From an uncultured Oscillospiraceae bacterium (GTDB taxonomy: Bacteria; Bacillota; Clostridia; Oscillospirales; Acutalibacteraceae): a stretch of 64,000 bases of DNA. Where the stretch lies: assembly GCA_948471095.1 (NCBI GenBank), contig CAOKRG010000009.1:1-64000 (forward strand). Direction: 5' to 3'. The notes under the pieces were generated by a model. It saw only the letters and a list, made by a program, of their open reading frames with translations. It did not search any database and was not told where the DNA came from. Below, one piece after another: positions 50,854 through 59,247 of this stretch. How positions within the stretch are numbered: the first letter of the stretch is position 1; each line of letters begins with the position of its first letter. A program made the translations under genes and the position numbers.

Positions 50854-51903
50854 GTGAAAAAGAAAGCCTTGTGCATTTTTATTCTGGTCTTCTGGCTGGT
50901 AGGCGCGTGCACCTTTTTGTCCCTCAAGGTGGAAAAGCAGATGGTCCCCCAGGTGGCCACCGTGGAGCTGAACGGCTTTGGCTCCGACAGCCTGCCCGCG
51001 GACTGCCTGATGATGGGGGAGAACGGCCCGGCCCTTTACAGTCTGTATGAGGGAACCGGCTGGGAGGCCGGGGTCCGGGTTCAGGAGGCGGGCGGCGGCT
51101 GGCAGCTGGACGGGGATAAGCTCAAGCTGGAAAACGGCTGGGGCACCTATGTCCAGTACTCCTCCAAGCCTCTAAAATCCGGAGAGCTTGTGGATGAGGT
51201 GCGCGGCGGCCGCCCGGAGCCGGACTACTGGCTGGCGGCGCTTCCCAGCGGCGCCGGGGCGCCGGACCTGAGCGGGCTGCCCGACGGGGTGGAGATTGTG
51301 GAGCAGAGCGAAAGCGCGGTGCTGCTCTCGGTGGAGGGCGTAGCGGCCCCCTTTATGGAGGCCCGGGCGAAAAGCCTGATTCCAGGGCTCTACCAGGCCA
51401 AGGTATACAGCTTTGCGGCCATGAGCCAGTTTTTGGATAATTTTGCCGGGCTGGGCACGCTGCTCTTCCTCTTCACGGCGGCGCTGGCCCTGTGGGTGTG
51501 GTCCTGCGTTTTGACCAGAAAGGCCAGGCAGAACCGGGCGGCGCTGCTGGTGAACCTGGCGCTGGGCCTGGCGCTGCTGGCCTGCGTGCCGCTGGCGCTG
51601 GGGGCCGTCGACCTGCCCTCGTCCCTATTGCCCCGGCTTCATATCACCGACTTTGGCTACTATGCCCAGGAGATGGAGGAATTTTTCGAGTCCTTGGCTA
51701 GCTTTGCCCCGGCGGCGTCCGCCCAGGGGTATCTGGCACCCAATCTGCCCCAGTCCGAGGCTGGACAGGCGATCATACAGCAGAAGAACATCATGATTGC
51801 CCGGCCCTTCCTCTATGGAGTGGGCGGGCTGGCGTTTGGGTCCCTGCTGGCGCTGGGCGAGTACTGCGCGATGAAGGTGCGGCGCAGGCCGCGGATCAAG
51901 TAA
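50854..51903 (+). CDS. Membrane protein of unknown function, permease-linked
   Basis: A 349-residue protein starting at GTG 50854 (GGGAGGG seven bases upstream). It has one N-terminal transmembrane helix (about 5-23), a large external domain (30-180), two more helices (about 198-220 and 230-255), another external segment and a final helix (about 310-335). Its position 13 bases after the second permease suggests it belongs to the same operon and perhaps to the transporter. I do not recognise the family. The cytoplasmic end is basic (KVRRRPRIK). Confidence 0.75.
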   Translation: MKKKALCIFILVFWLVGACTFLSLKVEKQMVPQVATVELNGFGSDSLPADCLMMGENGPALYSLYEGTGWEAGVRVQEAGGGWQLDGDKLKLENGWGTYVQYSSKPLKSGELVDEVRGGRPEPDYWLAALPSGAGAPDLSGLPDGVEIVEQSESAVLLSVEGVAAPFMEARAKSLIPGLYQAKVYSFAAMSQFLDNFAGLGTLLFLFTAALALWVWSCVLTRKARQNRAALLVNLALGLALLACVPLALGAVDLPSSLLPRLHITDFGYYAQEMEEFFESLASFAPAASAQGYLAPNLPQSEAGQAIIQQKNIMIARPFLYGVGGLAFGSLLALGEYCAMKVRRRPRIK

Positions 51904-51975
51904 TAGGCGCGCGGAAAAGCGCGGCGGCAAAGGTCCGTGAAATTTCTATAATCGTTTTAGATAGGAGAGATCGTT

Positions 51976-52779
51976 TTGCATATTACACCCCGCCGCCTGG
52001 TCGTCAAGGCCGGCACTTCCACCCTGACCCATCCCTCCGGCTCCCTGGACCTGCGCAGCATGGAGCGCCTGGCCCGGGTGCTGGCCGACCTGCACGGCAT
52101 GGGCTATCAGGTCATTCTGGTGTCCTCCGGGGCCATCGCCGTGGGCACGGCCCACCTGGGCCTGCCGGAGCGCCCCAGCGCCCTGCGCCTGAAACAGGCC
52201 GCCGCAGCCATTGGCCAGTGCCGCATGATGCACATTTATGACAAGCTGTTCTCGGAGTATAACTGCTCCGTGGCCCAGATCCTCCTGACCTCCGACGACG
52301 TGGCCGACCCGGGCCGCTTGGAGCATTTGCAGGGCACCTTCTGCGCCCTGCTGGAGCTGGGCGTTATTCCGGTGGTCAACGAGAACGACTCGGTCTCCTC
52401 GGCGGAGATCGAGACCGGGCGGCAGAAGATCTTGGGCGACAACGACTCCCTCTCCGCCATTGTGGCCTCCCTTTGCGGGGCGGAGCTGCTGGTGCTGCTC
52501 AGCGACATTGACGGCCTGTACGACGCGGACCCCCACGCCTGCCCTGGGGCCAAGCTTCTGCCCCAGGTGGAGGAGCTGACCCCGGAGATCGAGGCCATGG
52601 CCGGGGGCGCGGGCACCTGGCGGGGCACCGGCGGCATGGCAACCAAGCTCAGCGCGGCCCGCATCGCCATGGAGGCTGGCTGCGACATGGTGATTACCAA
52701 CGGGGCCCGGCCCCAGGACCTGTACGCCATTGTGGAGGGGAAGCCCGTGGGCACCCGCTTCCTCAGCCATAAAAAATAA
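51976..52779 (+). CDS. proB: Glutamate 5-kinase
   Basis: A 267-residue amino-acid kinase with the ProB catalytic domain: RRLVVKAGTSTLTHPSG, VSSGAIAVGTAHLGLPERP, NENDSVSSAEI and LLSDIDGLYDADP are diagnostic. It phosphorylates glutamate in the first step of proline synthesis in the cytoplasm. The C-terminal PUA domain of E. coli ProB (367 residues) is missing, so this is a short form, as found in many Clostridia. Start is TTG 51976, seven bases after AGGAGA. The next gene is not proA, so the rest of the pathway lies elsewhere. Confidence 0.93.
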   Translation: MHITPRRLVVKAGTSTLTHPSGSLDLRSMERLARVLADLHGMGYQVILVSSGAIAVGTAHLGLPERPSALRLKQAAAAIGQCRMMHIYDKLFSEYNCSVAQILLTSDDVADPGRLEHLQGTFCALLELGVIPVVNENDSVSSAEIETGRQKILGDNDSLSAIVASLCGAELLVLLSDIDGLYDADPHACPGAKLLPQVEELTPEIEAMAGGAGTWRGTGGMATKLSAARIAMEAGCDMVITNGARPQDLYAIVEGKPVGTRFLSHKK

Positions 52780-52797
52780 ATAAGGGAGGCTGCCAAG

Positions 52798-53349
52798 ATG
52801 AAATGGATGATTGCCTCGGACCTGCACGGCTCGGCGCTCTACACGGGGGAAATGCTGGAACGGTTCCGCCTGGAGGGCGCGGACCGCCTGCTGCTGCTGG
52901 GGGATCTGCTCTACCACGGCCCCCGGAACGACCTGCCCCAGGGCTATGCTCCCAAGGAGGTGATTGGGATGCTGAATGAAGCCGCCTCCCGCATTTTTTG
53001 CGTGCGGGGCAACTGCGAGGCCGAGGTGGACCAGATGGTGCTGAACTTCCCGGTGCTGGCGGAGTACTGCCTGCTGGACTGGGCGGGGCGGCTGGTGTTC
53101 GCCACCCATGGGCACCGGTACAACCAGGAGGCCCCTCCGGCGCTGGCGGCGGGGGAGGTGCTGCTGCACGGGCACACCCATGTGCCCGCCAAGGTGCAGA
53201 CGTCTGGCGGGTGGTGGTATTTGAACCCGGGATCGGTCTCTCTGCCGAAAGAGGGCAGCGCCCGGGGGTATATGGTGTGGGAAGGGGAAAGGCTTGTGTG
53301 GAAGACCCTGGCCGGGGAGGCCTACGACAGCCTAACGTTTTCAAGCTAA
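52798..53349 (+). CDS. yfcE: YfcE-family metallophosphoesterase
   Basis: A 183-residue phosphodiesterase of the MPP superfamily. All the two-metal motifs are visible: IASDLHGS (D, H), LLLGDLLYHGPRN (GD), VRGNCEAE (GNxE), ATHGHRY (GH) and HGHTHVP (GHTH). YfcE enzymes hydrolyse phosphodiesters on artificial substrates; the cell substrate is unknown. AGGGAGG precedes ATG 52798, and the gene is 18 bases after proB, so they may be co-transcribed. Cytoplasmic. Confidence 0.93.
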   Translation: MKWMIASDLHGSALYTGEMLERFRLEGADRLLLLGDLLYHGPRNDLPQGYAPKEVIGMLNEAASRIFCVRGNCEAEVDQMVLNFPVLAEYCLLDWAGRLVFATHGHRYNQEAPPALAAGEVLLHGHTHVPAKVQTSGGWWYLNPGSVSLPKEGSARGYMVWEGERLVWKTLAGEAYDSLTFSS

Positions 53350-53369
53350 GCAAAGATAGAGCGTCATAC

Positions 53370-53436
53370 GCAGTCCAGGTGCGTTAGGCACCTGGCAGGG
53401 TTCTTAGGGGCAGAGCCCCTAAGCCGCCGGCGGCGA
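53370..53436. repeat. Modular hairpin repeat before element B
   Basis: GCACCTGGCAGGG, hairpin TTAGGGGC-AGA-GCCCCTAA (53404-53422) and GCCGCCGGCGGCGA. Identical hairpin to that at 29432-29450. Confidence 0.75.
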
Positions 53437-53774
53437 CCTTGCCCTTAAAAGGCGGCGCAGTAAAAAGGTTTAGCGCACAACGCCTGAACATCACCCCAAG
53501 CATCTATAGCGCGCTTATGCTGCGCCGCCGCCCATATGTAACACATTAGAGCGAAGCGAATAACAGTGGACTGTTTCCCCCCAGTTAGCTTTTGTGGGAT
53601 GAGCTACCTGTTCCGCAAGGGGGTTAGCCGCATCGAACAGTCCGCTGTTTGGCGCTTCGCTTAAATGCGCTTTCTAAAGAGCGGCGGCGCAGAATGGGGC
53701 GCTGTTTTTGCTTGGGGGGATGATTTAGCTGGTCACGCTAAGTTTTTTTACTGCGCCGCCTTTTAAGGGCAAGG
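53437..53774. repeat. 338-bp structured element, full copy B
   Basis: Perfect 25-bp terminal inverted repeats, CCTTGCCCTTAAAAGGCGGC.. (53437-53461) and the complement (53750-53774), extended imperfectly to about 45 bp. The four GGCGGCGCA/TGCGCCGCC boxes are at 53451, 53521, 53683 and 53752. Central stem GAGCGAAGCG/CGCTTCGCTT (53549-53558 with 53653-53662) continues as AACAGTGGACTGTT/AACAGTCCGCTGTT and encloses GTTAGC (53584-53589) and GTTAGC (53623-53628), which pair with G-U wobbles. No open frame of significance is present. Confidence 0.9.
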
Positions 53775-53947
53775 GCAAGGCCGCGAGACTCTGTCGGCGA
53801 CTTCGCTTTGCGAAGTCGTGCTCTGCAGCCTTTGAAAAGGGTGAGCGCCTGCCAGTGGCAGGCAAGCTGCGAACCGACCGAGCCGGCAGGCGAGACCGGC
53901 GAAATTTTTCCTGGCTCTCTTTCCGCGCTTGGCGTGGATTTTTGGCC
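53775..53947. repeat. Repeat tail with hairpins before the GH42 promoter
   Basis: A GACTTCGCTTTGCGAAGTCG hairpin (53799-53818), GGTGAGCGCCTGCCAGTGGC (53840-53859), CTGCGAACCGACCGAGCCGG. No gene is supported. Confidence 0.6.
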
Positions 53948-53976
53948 TTGACCCGGGCCCCGCTCTGTAGTAAAAT
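53948..53976 (+). promoter_or_regulatory. Sigma-A promoter of the GH42 gene
   Basis: TTGACC (53948-53953), 17-base spacer, TAAAAT (53971-53976), 53 bases before the ATG. Confidence 0.82.
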
Positions 53977-54029
53977 GTCCTCAAGCGCCTGCCCGGCGCA
54001 TCAACCAAGCTTTTGAAAGGAGCGGCACT

Positions 54030-56072
54030 ATGACTTCCCTAACCCCCAAATTCCCCCACCTGCTCCACGGCGGCGACTACAACCCCGACCAATGGCTGGA
54101 CCGTCCGGACATTCTGGAACAGGATATCGCCCTGATGAAGGAGGCCCACATCAACTGCGTCTCCCTGGCCATCTTTGCCTGGGCCAAGCTGGAGCCCCAG
54201 GAGGGCGTGTACCAGCTGGACTGGCTGGAGGAAATCATCCAAAACCTCTACGAAAACGGCATCTACACCGTGCTTGCCACCCCCTCCGGGGCCAAGCCCC
54301 GCTGGATGAGCGAGAAGTATCCGGAGATCCGCCGGGTCAACGCGGCGGGCCAGCGGGAGCTCTCCGGCGGGCGGCACAACCACTGCTACACCTCCCCCGT
54401 GTACCGGGAAAAGGTCCGGGCCATCAACACGGTTTTGGCGCAGCGCTTCGCCAAGCACCCGGGAGTCATTTTGTGGCATCTCTCCAACGAATATGGCGGC
54501 GAGTGCCGCTGCGAGCTGTGCCAGGCGGCGTTCCGGGAGTGGCTGAAGAAAAAGTACGGCTCCCTGGAGGCCCTCAATAAGCAGTGGTGGACGGACTTCT
54601 GGAGCCAGACCTTTAACAGCTGGGAGGAAATCCACGCGCCCGCGCCCCGGAACGCCTGGGGGAACGCCGAGCCGGTCCACGGCCTGAGCTTGGACTGGAA
54701 GCGCTTTGTAACGGACCAGGTGGCGGACTTCATCCGGGCCGAGCGGGACGCGGTGAAGGCGGCGGACCCTTCCGTTCCGGTAACGGCCAACCTGATGGAG
54801 GACTATTATTTCTATAATTACTTTAAGTTCAAGGACGTGCTGGACGTGGTCTCCTGGGACGCCTATCCCCAGTGGAAGGGCACGGAGGAGGACGTTGACA
54901 CGGCGGTTTCTTTCGCCCTGTGGCACGACGTGATGCGCTCCTTGAAGAAGCAGCCCTTCCTGCTGATGGAGTCCGTGCCCAGCGCCACCAACTGGGCCCC
55001 CGTCTCCCGGCTGAAGCGGCCCGGAATGCACCTGGCGGCCAGTATGCAGGCCGTGGCCCACGGCTCCGACTCGGTGCAGTACTTCCAGCTGCGCAAAAGC
55101 CGGGGCGCTTCGGAAAAATTCCACGGGGCGGTCATCGACCACTGCGGCCACAGCGATACCCGGGAGTTCCGGGACGTGGAGCAGGTGGGCCGGCGCCTGC
55201 GGCAGCTGGATGAGGCCGTCTGCGGATCGGAGGTAAAGCCCGACGTGGCCCTGGTGTTCGACATGGAGAACCGCTGGGCCGTGGAAAACGCGGCCGGGCC
55301 CCGGAACTGCGGCATCCATTACGCGGAGGACGTGCGGGCCCACTACCGGGCCCTGTGGCGCATGGGCGTGCCGGTGGACATTGTGGACGAGGAGTGCGAG
55401 ATCAAGGGCTACAAGCTGGTGATCGCCCCCATGCTGTACCTGCTGCGGGCGGGCTTTGCCCAGAAGCTTGCGGAGTTTGTCAAAGAGGGCGGCACGCTGA
55501 TCGGCACCTACCACACGGGCATTGTGAATGAAAACGACCTGTGCCATCTGGGCGGCTGGCCCGGCGAGGGACTGGGGGAGGTCTTCGGCGTCTGGCACGA
55601 GGCCACGGACGGCCTCTATGACGGGGAGGGCAACTGCATTTTGCTGGACGGCAAAAGCTACCCGGTCAGCGAGCTGTGCGCCCTCATCCACGCCCGGGGG
55701 GCCCAGGTTCTGGGAACCTATGGCCAGGACTTCTACCAGGGGGAGCCCGCCCTGACCGTGAACGCCTATGGCACGGGCAAGGCTTATTACCTGGCCGCCC
55801 GGGCCGGGGCGGACTTCTACCGGGACTTCTACCGGGGCTTGACGGAAGAACTGGGCTGCAAGCGCGCCCTGCCTGCGGACCCGCCGGAGGGCGTGGAGGC
55901 CTGCCTGCGGGAGAAGGACGGGGAGAAGTACGTGTTCTTGCAGAACTTCAGCGGCGAGGCCCAGAGCGTACCCCTGCCGGAGGGCTGCGTGGACATGGCC
56001 AGCGGCCAGCCCATCTCCGTGGCGGAGCTGGCGGCATATGACGGGATGGCCATTCAGCGGAGCGAAGGCTGA
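54030..56072 (+). CDS. GH42 beta-galactosidase
   Basis: A 680-residue beta-galactosidase with the three GH42 domains: (beta/alpha)8 catalytic barrel (about 1-380), trimerisation domain (390-600) and a C-terminal beta-sandwich. The acid/base is E154 in WHLSNEYGGEC and the nucleophile E314 in LLMESVPSATNW. The zinc Cys cluster CRCELC (159, 161, 164) is present. It cleaves galactose from galactooligosaccharides in the cytoplasm. GAAAGGAG precedes ATG 54030. The standalone gene has its own promoter and no lac-type permease next to it, though the sugar ABC system lies about 4 kb upstream. Confidence 0.94.
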   Translation: MTSLTPKFPHLLHGGDYNPDQWLDRPDILEQDIALMKEAHINCVSLAIFAWAKLEPQEGVYQLDWLEEIIQNLYENGIYTVLATPSGAKPRWMSEKYPEIRRVNAAGQRELSGGRHNHCYTSPVYREKVRAINTVLAQRFAKHPGVILWHLSNEYGGECRCELCQAAFREWLKKKYGSLEALNKQWWTDFWSQTFNSWEEIHAPAPRNAWGNAEPVHGLSLDWKRFVTDQVADFIRAERDAVKAADPSVPVTANLMEDYYFYNYFKFKDVLDVVSWDAYPQWKGTEEDVDTAVSFALWHDVMRSLKKQPFLLMESVPSATNWAPVSRLKRPGMHLAASMQAVAHGSDSVQYFQLRKSRGASEKFHGAVIDHCGHSDTREFRDVEQVGRRLRQLDEAVCGSEVKPDVALVFDMENRWAVENAAGPRNCGIHYAEDVRAHYRALWRMGVPVDIVDEECEIKGYKLVIAPMLYLLRAGFAQKLAEFVKEGGTLIGTYHTGIVNENDLCHLGGWPGEGLGEVFGVWHEATDGLYDGEGNCILLDGKSYPVSELCALIHARGAQVLGTYGQDFYQGEPALTVNAYGTGKAYYLAARAGADFYRDFYRGLTEELGCKRALPADPPEGVEACLREKDGEKYVFLQNFSGEAQSVPLPEGCVDMASGQPISVAELAAYDGMAIQRSEG

Positions 56073-56267
56073 GGCGGTTTCAACGCTTCTTTCGGACCCA
56101 GGGGCTCCCATAGTTGACACGGTTCGGAGGAAACGTCTGGCCCTTCTGAGGGGGCAGGGCCGCCTGACTGGATGAGGGAGGCAAAGCGTCTGGTTTTTTT
56201 ATAGACGGAGGACAAGCTTTGCCGGTGTTCCAGTGTGCCCGGTATAAAAACGGCCCCAAAATAGCAG
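56073..56267. other. Spacer after the GH42 gene
   Basis: No gene, promoter with both boxes or repeat copy is convincing here. A TTGACA at 56115 has no matching -10 box. Confidence 0.5.
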
Positions 56268-56306
56268 AAAAGAGGCGGAGCAAGAAAGACGCTCCGCCTC
56301 TTTTTG
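56268..56306 (+). terminator. Rho-independent terminator
   Basis: AAAAGAGGCGGAGC (56268-56281) pairs with GCTCCGCCTCTTTT (56291-56304), followed by T. It could end the GH42 transcript about 200 bases after its stop, or work in the opposite direction. Confidence 0.88.
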
Positions 56307-56341
56307 TATGGTGGGAACCGGCCTGTTTTGCTGCCGGCTTT

Positions 56342-56446
56342 ATAGTAAACACACTTAAAAATCGGTGGATACCGATTTTTAAGCTGGGCAGCTACGCTGC
56401 TTGGTTCAAAAGAGGTAGGATACCTCTTTTGAACTGTGTTAACTAT
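56342..56446. repeat. Cloverleaf repeat, copy 2
   Basis: Outer arms ATAGTAAACACA (56342-56353) and TGTGTTAACTAT (56435-56446) enclose three hairpins: TTAAAAATCGG/CCGATTTTTAA (56355-56382), GCAGC/GCTGC (about 56388-56400) and TTCAAAAGAGG/CCTCTTTTGAA (56405-56433). The connecting TTGGTTCAAAAG is common to copy 1 at 45650, but most stems differ. Confidence 0.75.
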
Positions 56447-56514
56447 ATAATTCGATAAACCGTCTTCCCGCCCAGATAGGAAAAACCAGGATTCCTCCGG
56501 TCCTAAAGCAGACT

Positions 56515-57135
56515 CTAAGCCCCGGCCAAGCCTTCCGCGTGGGCCTTTTTGCCCCGCTCCCGGATGGACCGGGCCGCGTCCTTGGCGGTGTGCCCGTCCT
56601 CCGCGCCGAAATAGCCCTTGCCGCAGCCGTCCAGCTCCGGGCAGTCATAGCAGCCGTCCAGGCCCCGCTCCCGGGCGCAGGACACATTGGGGCAGACCCC
56701 GTCCTCATACAGCGTGCCATAGGAGCAGTTGTTGTAGACGCCCCGGCATCCGCCGCAATACTTGGTGTAAGGGCAGTGGTCGCAGTGGTGCCCGCACACG
56801 CCCTGCGGGTCCACCCCGGCCCGGGCCGCGGCCACCAGGCCGGCCTTCAACCGGCCGCAGCGCTCAATCCGCCGGCCGGGCGGGTCATCCCCGTGCTCCG
56901 GGTCGTGGGAGTAGTCCTGGAGCAGCTTGCAGGGGAAGTCCGGGCATTCGCCGCAGAACCCCCGCTTTTTCTCTATGGCGCACTGGGCCAGCCCGCATTC
57001 CCCGTGGAAGGGACGGCCTTTCGTGGCGATGCATCCGCCGCAGCCTGTGGATTCCCGCAAGGGGCATTCCCCGCAGGAAAGCCCGCAGTAGCTGTCAATT
57101 TCGCTTCGTATGCGCTCAAAATCCGTCATATTCAT
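56515..57135 (-). CDS. DUF3795-type cysteine-rich protein
   Basis: A 206-residue protein with two cysteine-rich repeats of the DUF3795 type: CGLSCGECPLRE..CGGC..CGLAQCAIEKKRGFCGEC around residues 17-63, then CGHHCDHCPYTKYCGGCRG around 113-131. About two dozen Cys are spaced for metal or Fe-S binding. The function of the family is unknown. The ATG at 57135 is used; ATG 57129 has better spacing to AAGGGA and may be the true start. It is separated from the his-mfd run by a repeat spacer. Confidence 0.8.
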   Translation of the reverse strand: MNMTDFERIRSEIDSYCGLSCGECPLRESTGCGGCIATKGRPFHGECGLAQCAIEKKRGFCGECPDFPCKLLQDYSHDPEHGDDPPGRRIERCGRLKAGLVAAARAGVDPQGVCGHHCDHCPYTKYCGGCRGVYNNCSYGTLYEDGVCPNVSCARERGLDGCYDCPELDGCGKGYFGAEDGHTAKDAARSIRERGKKAHAEGLAGA

Positions 57136-57169
57136 TTTCCCTTCTTCAATAGAGCTCTTGCAAAATTGT

Positions 57170-57290
57170 TTTTTAATATAAAAGGCCTCCGGCGCAAAGG
57201 ACGCGCCTGCGGCAAGACCGTGGGACGCTGTCCCACACCCTGCCAGGGGCCGCGAAATTTGCCTGGTTCTCGGCTATTTCGCAAGAGGTC
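57170..57290. repeat. Modular hairpin repeat with GCT loop
   Basis: GGCCTCCGGCGC, GGCAAGACC, hairpin GTGGGAC-GCT-GTCCCAC (57220-57236), CCTGCCAGGGGCCGCG. TTGCAAAATTG near 57162 and CGCAAGAGGTCC near 57282 flank it. Same order as 12430-12570 and 45780-45890. Confidence 0.75.
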
Positions 57291-57311
57291 CAATGCAATT
57301 TCTTGGCCTTC

Positions 57312-57800
57312 CTATTTTTTCTTGGCAATGATAATGAACCGGTGCCGCAGGGCCCCGCCCTCCCGCTCATAGCTTTGGTTCCGGTACATAATCCGGAAGC
57401 CCGCCTGGCGGAACAGCGGCAGCTGGTTTTCCAGGTTGAAGTCCGCCGGGCCCGGCCTCTGGCTGTCCCGGCCCCCGATCTGCTGGGTGAGGAAAAACCC
57501 GCCCCGGGCCAGCACCCGCCGGATCTGGTCCAGCCGGAAGCTTTGATGGCGGCAGAGCACCAGCTGGAAGGAGCCCTCCGCAAAGGGCAGGCCCCGTTCC
57601 CCTTGGGCCCGGTAAAGGGTCACGCCCAGGGCCGCCAGCCGCTGCTCCAGCGTGGCCTCGCCCAACCCTGCCGCCGGGCGGCCGTCCCGCAGCATGGGCA
57701 GCAGCAGATCTCCGCCTCCGCCGCCCAGGTCCAAGACCCGGGTCCCGGGCTTTAAAAAAGCCCTCACCTTGTCCAGGTAGGTCCAGCGCATGGAATCCAT
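57312..57800 (-). CDS. SAM-dependent methyltransferase
   Basis: A 162-residue class I methyltransferase. Start at ATG 57800, six bases after GGAGG; no upstream in-frame start is placed as well. Motif I is VLDLGGGGGDLL, and the later ARGGFFLTQQI strand fits a small methyltransferase fold. It is short, lacking the usual C-terminal helices. The last gene of the mfd-his run, 11 bases after hisE. Substrate unknown. Confidence 0.83.
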   Translation of the reverse strand: MDSMRWTYLDKVRAFLKPGTRVLDLGGGGGDLLLPMLRDGRPAAGLGEATLEQRLAALGVTLYRAQGERGLPFAEGSFQLVLCRHQSFRLDQIRRVLARGGFFLTQQIGGRDSQRPGPADFNLENQLPLFRQAGFRIMYRNQSYEREGGALRHRFIIIAKKK

Positions 57801-57811
57801 ATCCAGCCTCC

Positions 57812-58135
57812 TTAGCTGTTTTTGTCCACCTGGTGGAATTCCTTCAGGTTGCCGGTTTTGCCGCCCCGCTTTTCCAGCTCCGCTTCCACGTCCTCCCAGC
57901 GGATGCCCTGTTCCACCATCAGCACGGTCAGGTGGTAGAGCAGGTCGCTCAGCTCCAGCACGGTGTCCGGGTTCTGCCCGTTTTTGGCGGCGATGATCAC
58001 CTCGCCGCACTCCTCGGCGCATTTTTTCAAGATCTTATCCAGCCCCTGCCGGAACAGGTACCCAGTGTAGGAGCCCTCCTGGGCGCTCTCCTTCCGGCTC
58101 TGGACGGTCTGGTACAGTGCGTGCAGTTCGTTCAT
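57812..58135 (-). CDS. hisE: Phosphoribosyl-ATP pyrophosphohydrolase
   Basis: A 107-residue all-helical MazG-type hydrolase. The metal-binding ECGEVIIAAKN and DLLYHLTVLM are the HisE signature. It removes pyrophosphate from phosphoribosyl-ATP in histidine synthesis, the step before the HisI cyclohydrolase reaction. In most bacteria HisI and HisE are fused or adjacent; here HisI is fused to HisA upstream and HisE stands alone 29 bases after it. Cytoplasmic. Confidence 0.95.
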   Translation of the reverse strand: MNELHALYQTVQSRKESAQEGSYTGYLFRQGLDKILKKCAEECGEVIIAAKNGQNPDTVLELSDLLYHLTVLMVEQGIRWEDVEAELEKRGGKTGNLKEFHQVDKNS

Positions 58136-58164
58136 GCTTTGCGCTCCCTTTCCCGCGTTTTTTG

Positions 58165-59247
58165 TTATTCCGCGCTTTCCCCGTAGATTTCCTTAAAAAA
58201 GCAGCTGGTCTTTCCCGTGTGGCAGGCCGGGCCCCTGGGGTCCACCCGCACCAGCAGGGTATCGTCGTCGCAGTCCGCCGCCACGCTTACCACCCGCTGG
58301 GTGTTGCCGGAGGTCTCGCCCTTGTTCCACAGGGCTTTGCGGCTCCGGCTGTAGAACCAGGTGGTCCCGGTCTCCAAGGTCTTCCGCAGGGCCTCCCGGT
58401 TCATATAGGCCAGCATCAGCACCTGGTTGGTCCGGCGGTCCTGCACGATGGCCGGGATCAGCTCCCCCTTGTGGAAAAACCGGTCCAGCTCGTCGTTAAG
58501 GGCGGCCTCGGTCTTGGGCCTTCTGCCCCCAAGCTTGTGGCAGGCCGTCACCGCCGTCCGCAGGTCCAGGGCGCCCGCGTACACCGCCTTGCCCGCGATG
58601 GCCCCATAGAGCCCCAGGTCGTACAGGGCGGCCAGGTCCAGCAAGCTGCTCACCCCGCCGCTGGCGGTCACATTGCACTCTACCGACCGGTTCAGCCGGT
58701 CCAGCATTTCCAGGTTTGGCCCAGCCTGAGTACCGTCCTTCTGGATGTCCGTGCAGATGATGTACTGGACCCCCAGGTCCTCCATGCGCCGGGCCAGGTC
58801 GATGTAGTTCACTTGGCTCTGCTCGGTCCAGCCCTGGGACGCGGCCATGCCGCCCCAGGCGTCTATGCCCACGGCGATGCGTCCGCCGTATTCCTTCACG
58901 GCCTCCCGCACGAAGTCCGGGCTCCGCAAAGCCGCCGAGCCCAAGATTACCCGGGCCGCGCCAGCGTCTAAATAACCGGCCACATCCTTCATGGCGCGAA
59001 TGCCGCCGCCTACCTCCACCTTCATGCCCGTGGCCCGGACCACATCCAAAATCTGCCGCCGGTTCACAGGCTCCCCGGCCTTGGCGCCGTCCAGGTCCAC
59101 CATGTGCAGCCAGTGGGCCCCGGCCTCCGCGAAGCCTTGGGCGGTCTCAATGGGGTCCCCGGCCACCACCTCCGCGGTGGCGTAGTCCCCCTGGAACAGC
59201 CGGACGCATTTTCCCTCGTGCAGGTCGATTGCCGGTAATACGATCAT
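58165..59247 (-). CDS. hisA: HisA-HisI fusion: phosphoribosylformimino-AICAR isomerase plus phosphoribosyl-AMP cyclohydrolase
   Basis: A 360-residue two-domain protein. Residues 1-240 are a HisA barrel: [12 protein letters not shown] (D8), [20 protein letters not shown] (D129), CTDIQKDGT and the C-terminal AGKAVYAG. Residues about 255-360 are His[62 protein letters not shown]. HisI and HisA catalyse consecutive steps of histidine synthesis, so the fusion links them directly. HisI is normally fused to HisE, not HisA. ATGA overlap joins it to the radical SAM gene upstream. Confidence 0.92.
   Translation of the reverse strand: MIVLPAIDLHEGKCVRLFQGDYATAEVVAGDPIETAQGFAEAGAHWLHMVDLDGAKAGEPVNRRQILDVVRATGMKVEVGGGIRAMKDVAGYLDAGAARVILGSAALRSPDFVREAVKEYGGRIAVGIDAWGGMAASQGWTEQSQVNYIDLARRMEDLGVQYIICTDIQKDGTQAGPNLEMLDRLNRSVECNVTASGGVSSLLDLAALYDLGLYGAIAGKAVYAGALDLRTAVTACHKLGGRRPKTEAALNDELDRFFHKGELIPAIVQDRRTNQVLMLAYMNREALRKTLETGTTWFYSRSRKALWNKGETSGNTQRVVSVAADCDDDTLLVRVDPRGPACHTGKTSCFFKEIYGESAE

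Noticed and set aside
54039..56120. A 693-codon open frame antisense to the GH42 gene
   Set aside because: Shadow frame; the plus-strand gene has both catalytic Glu residues.
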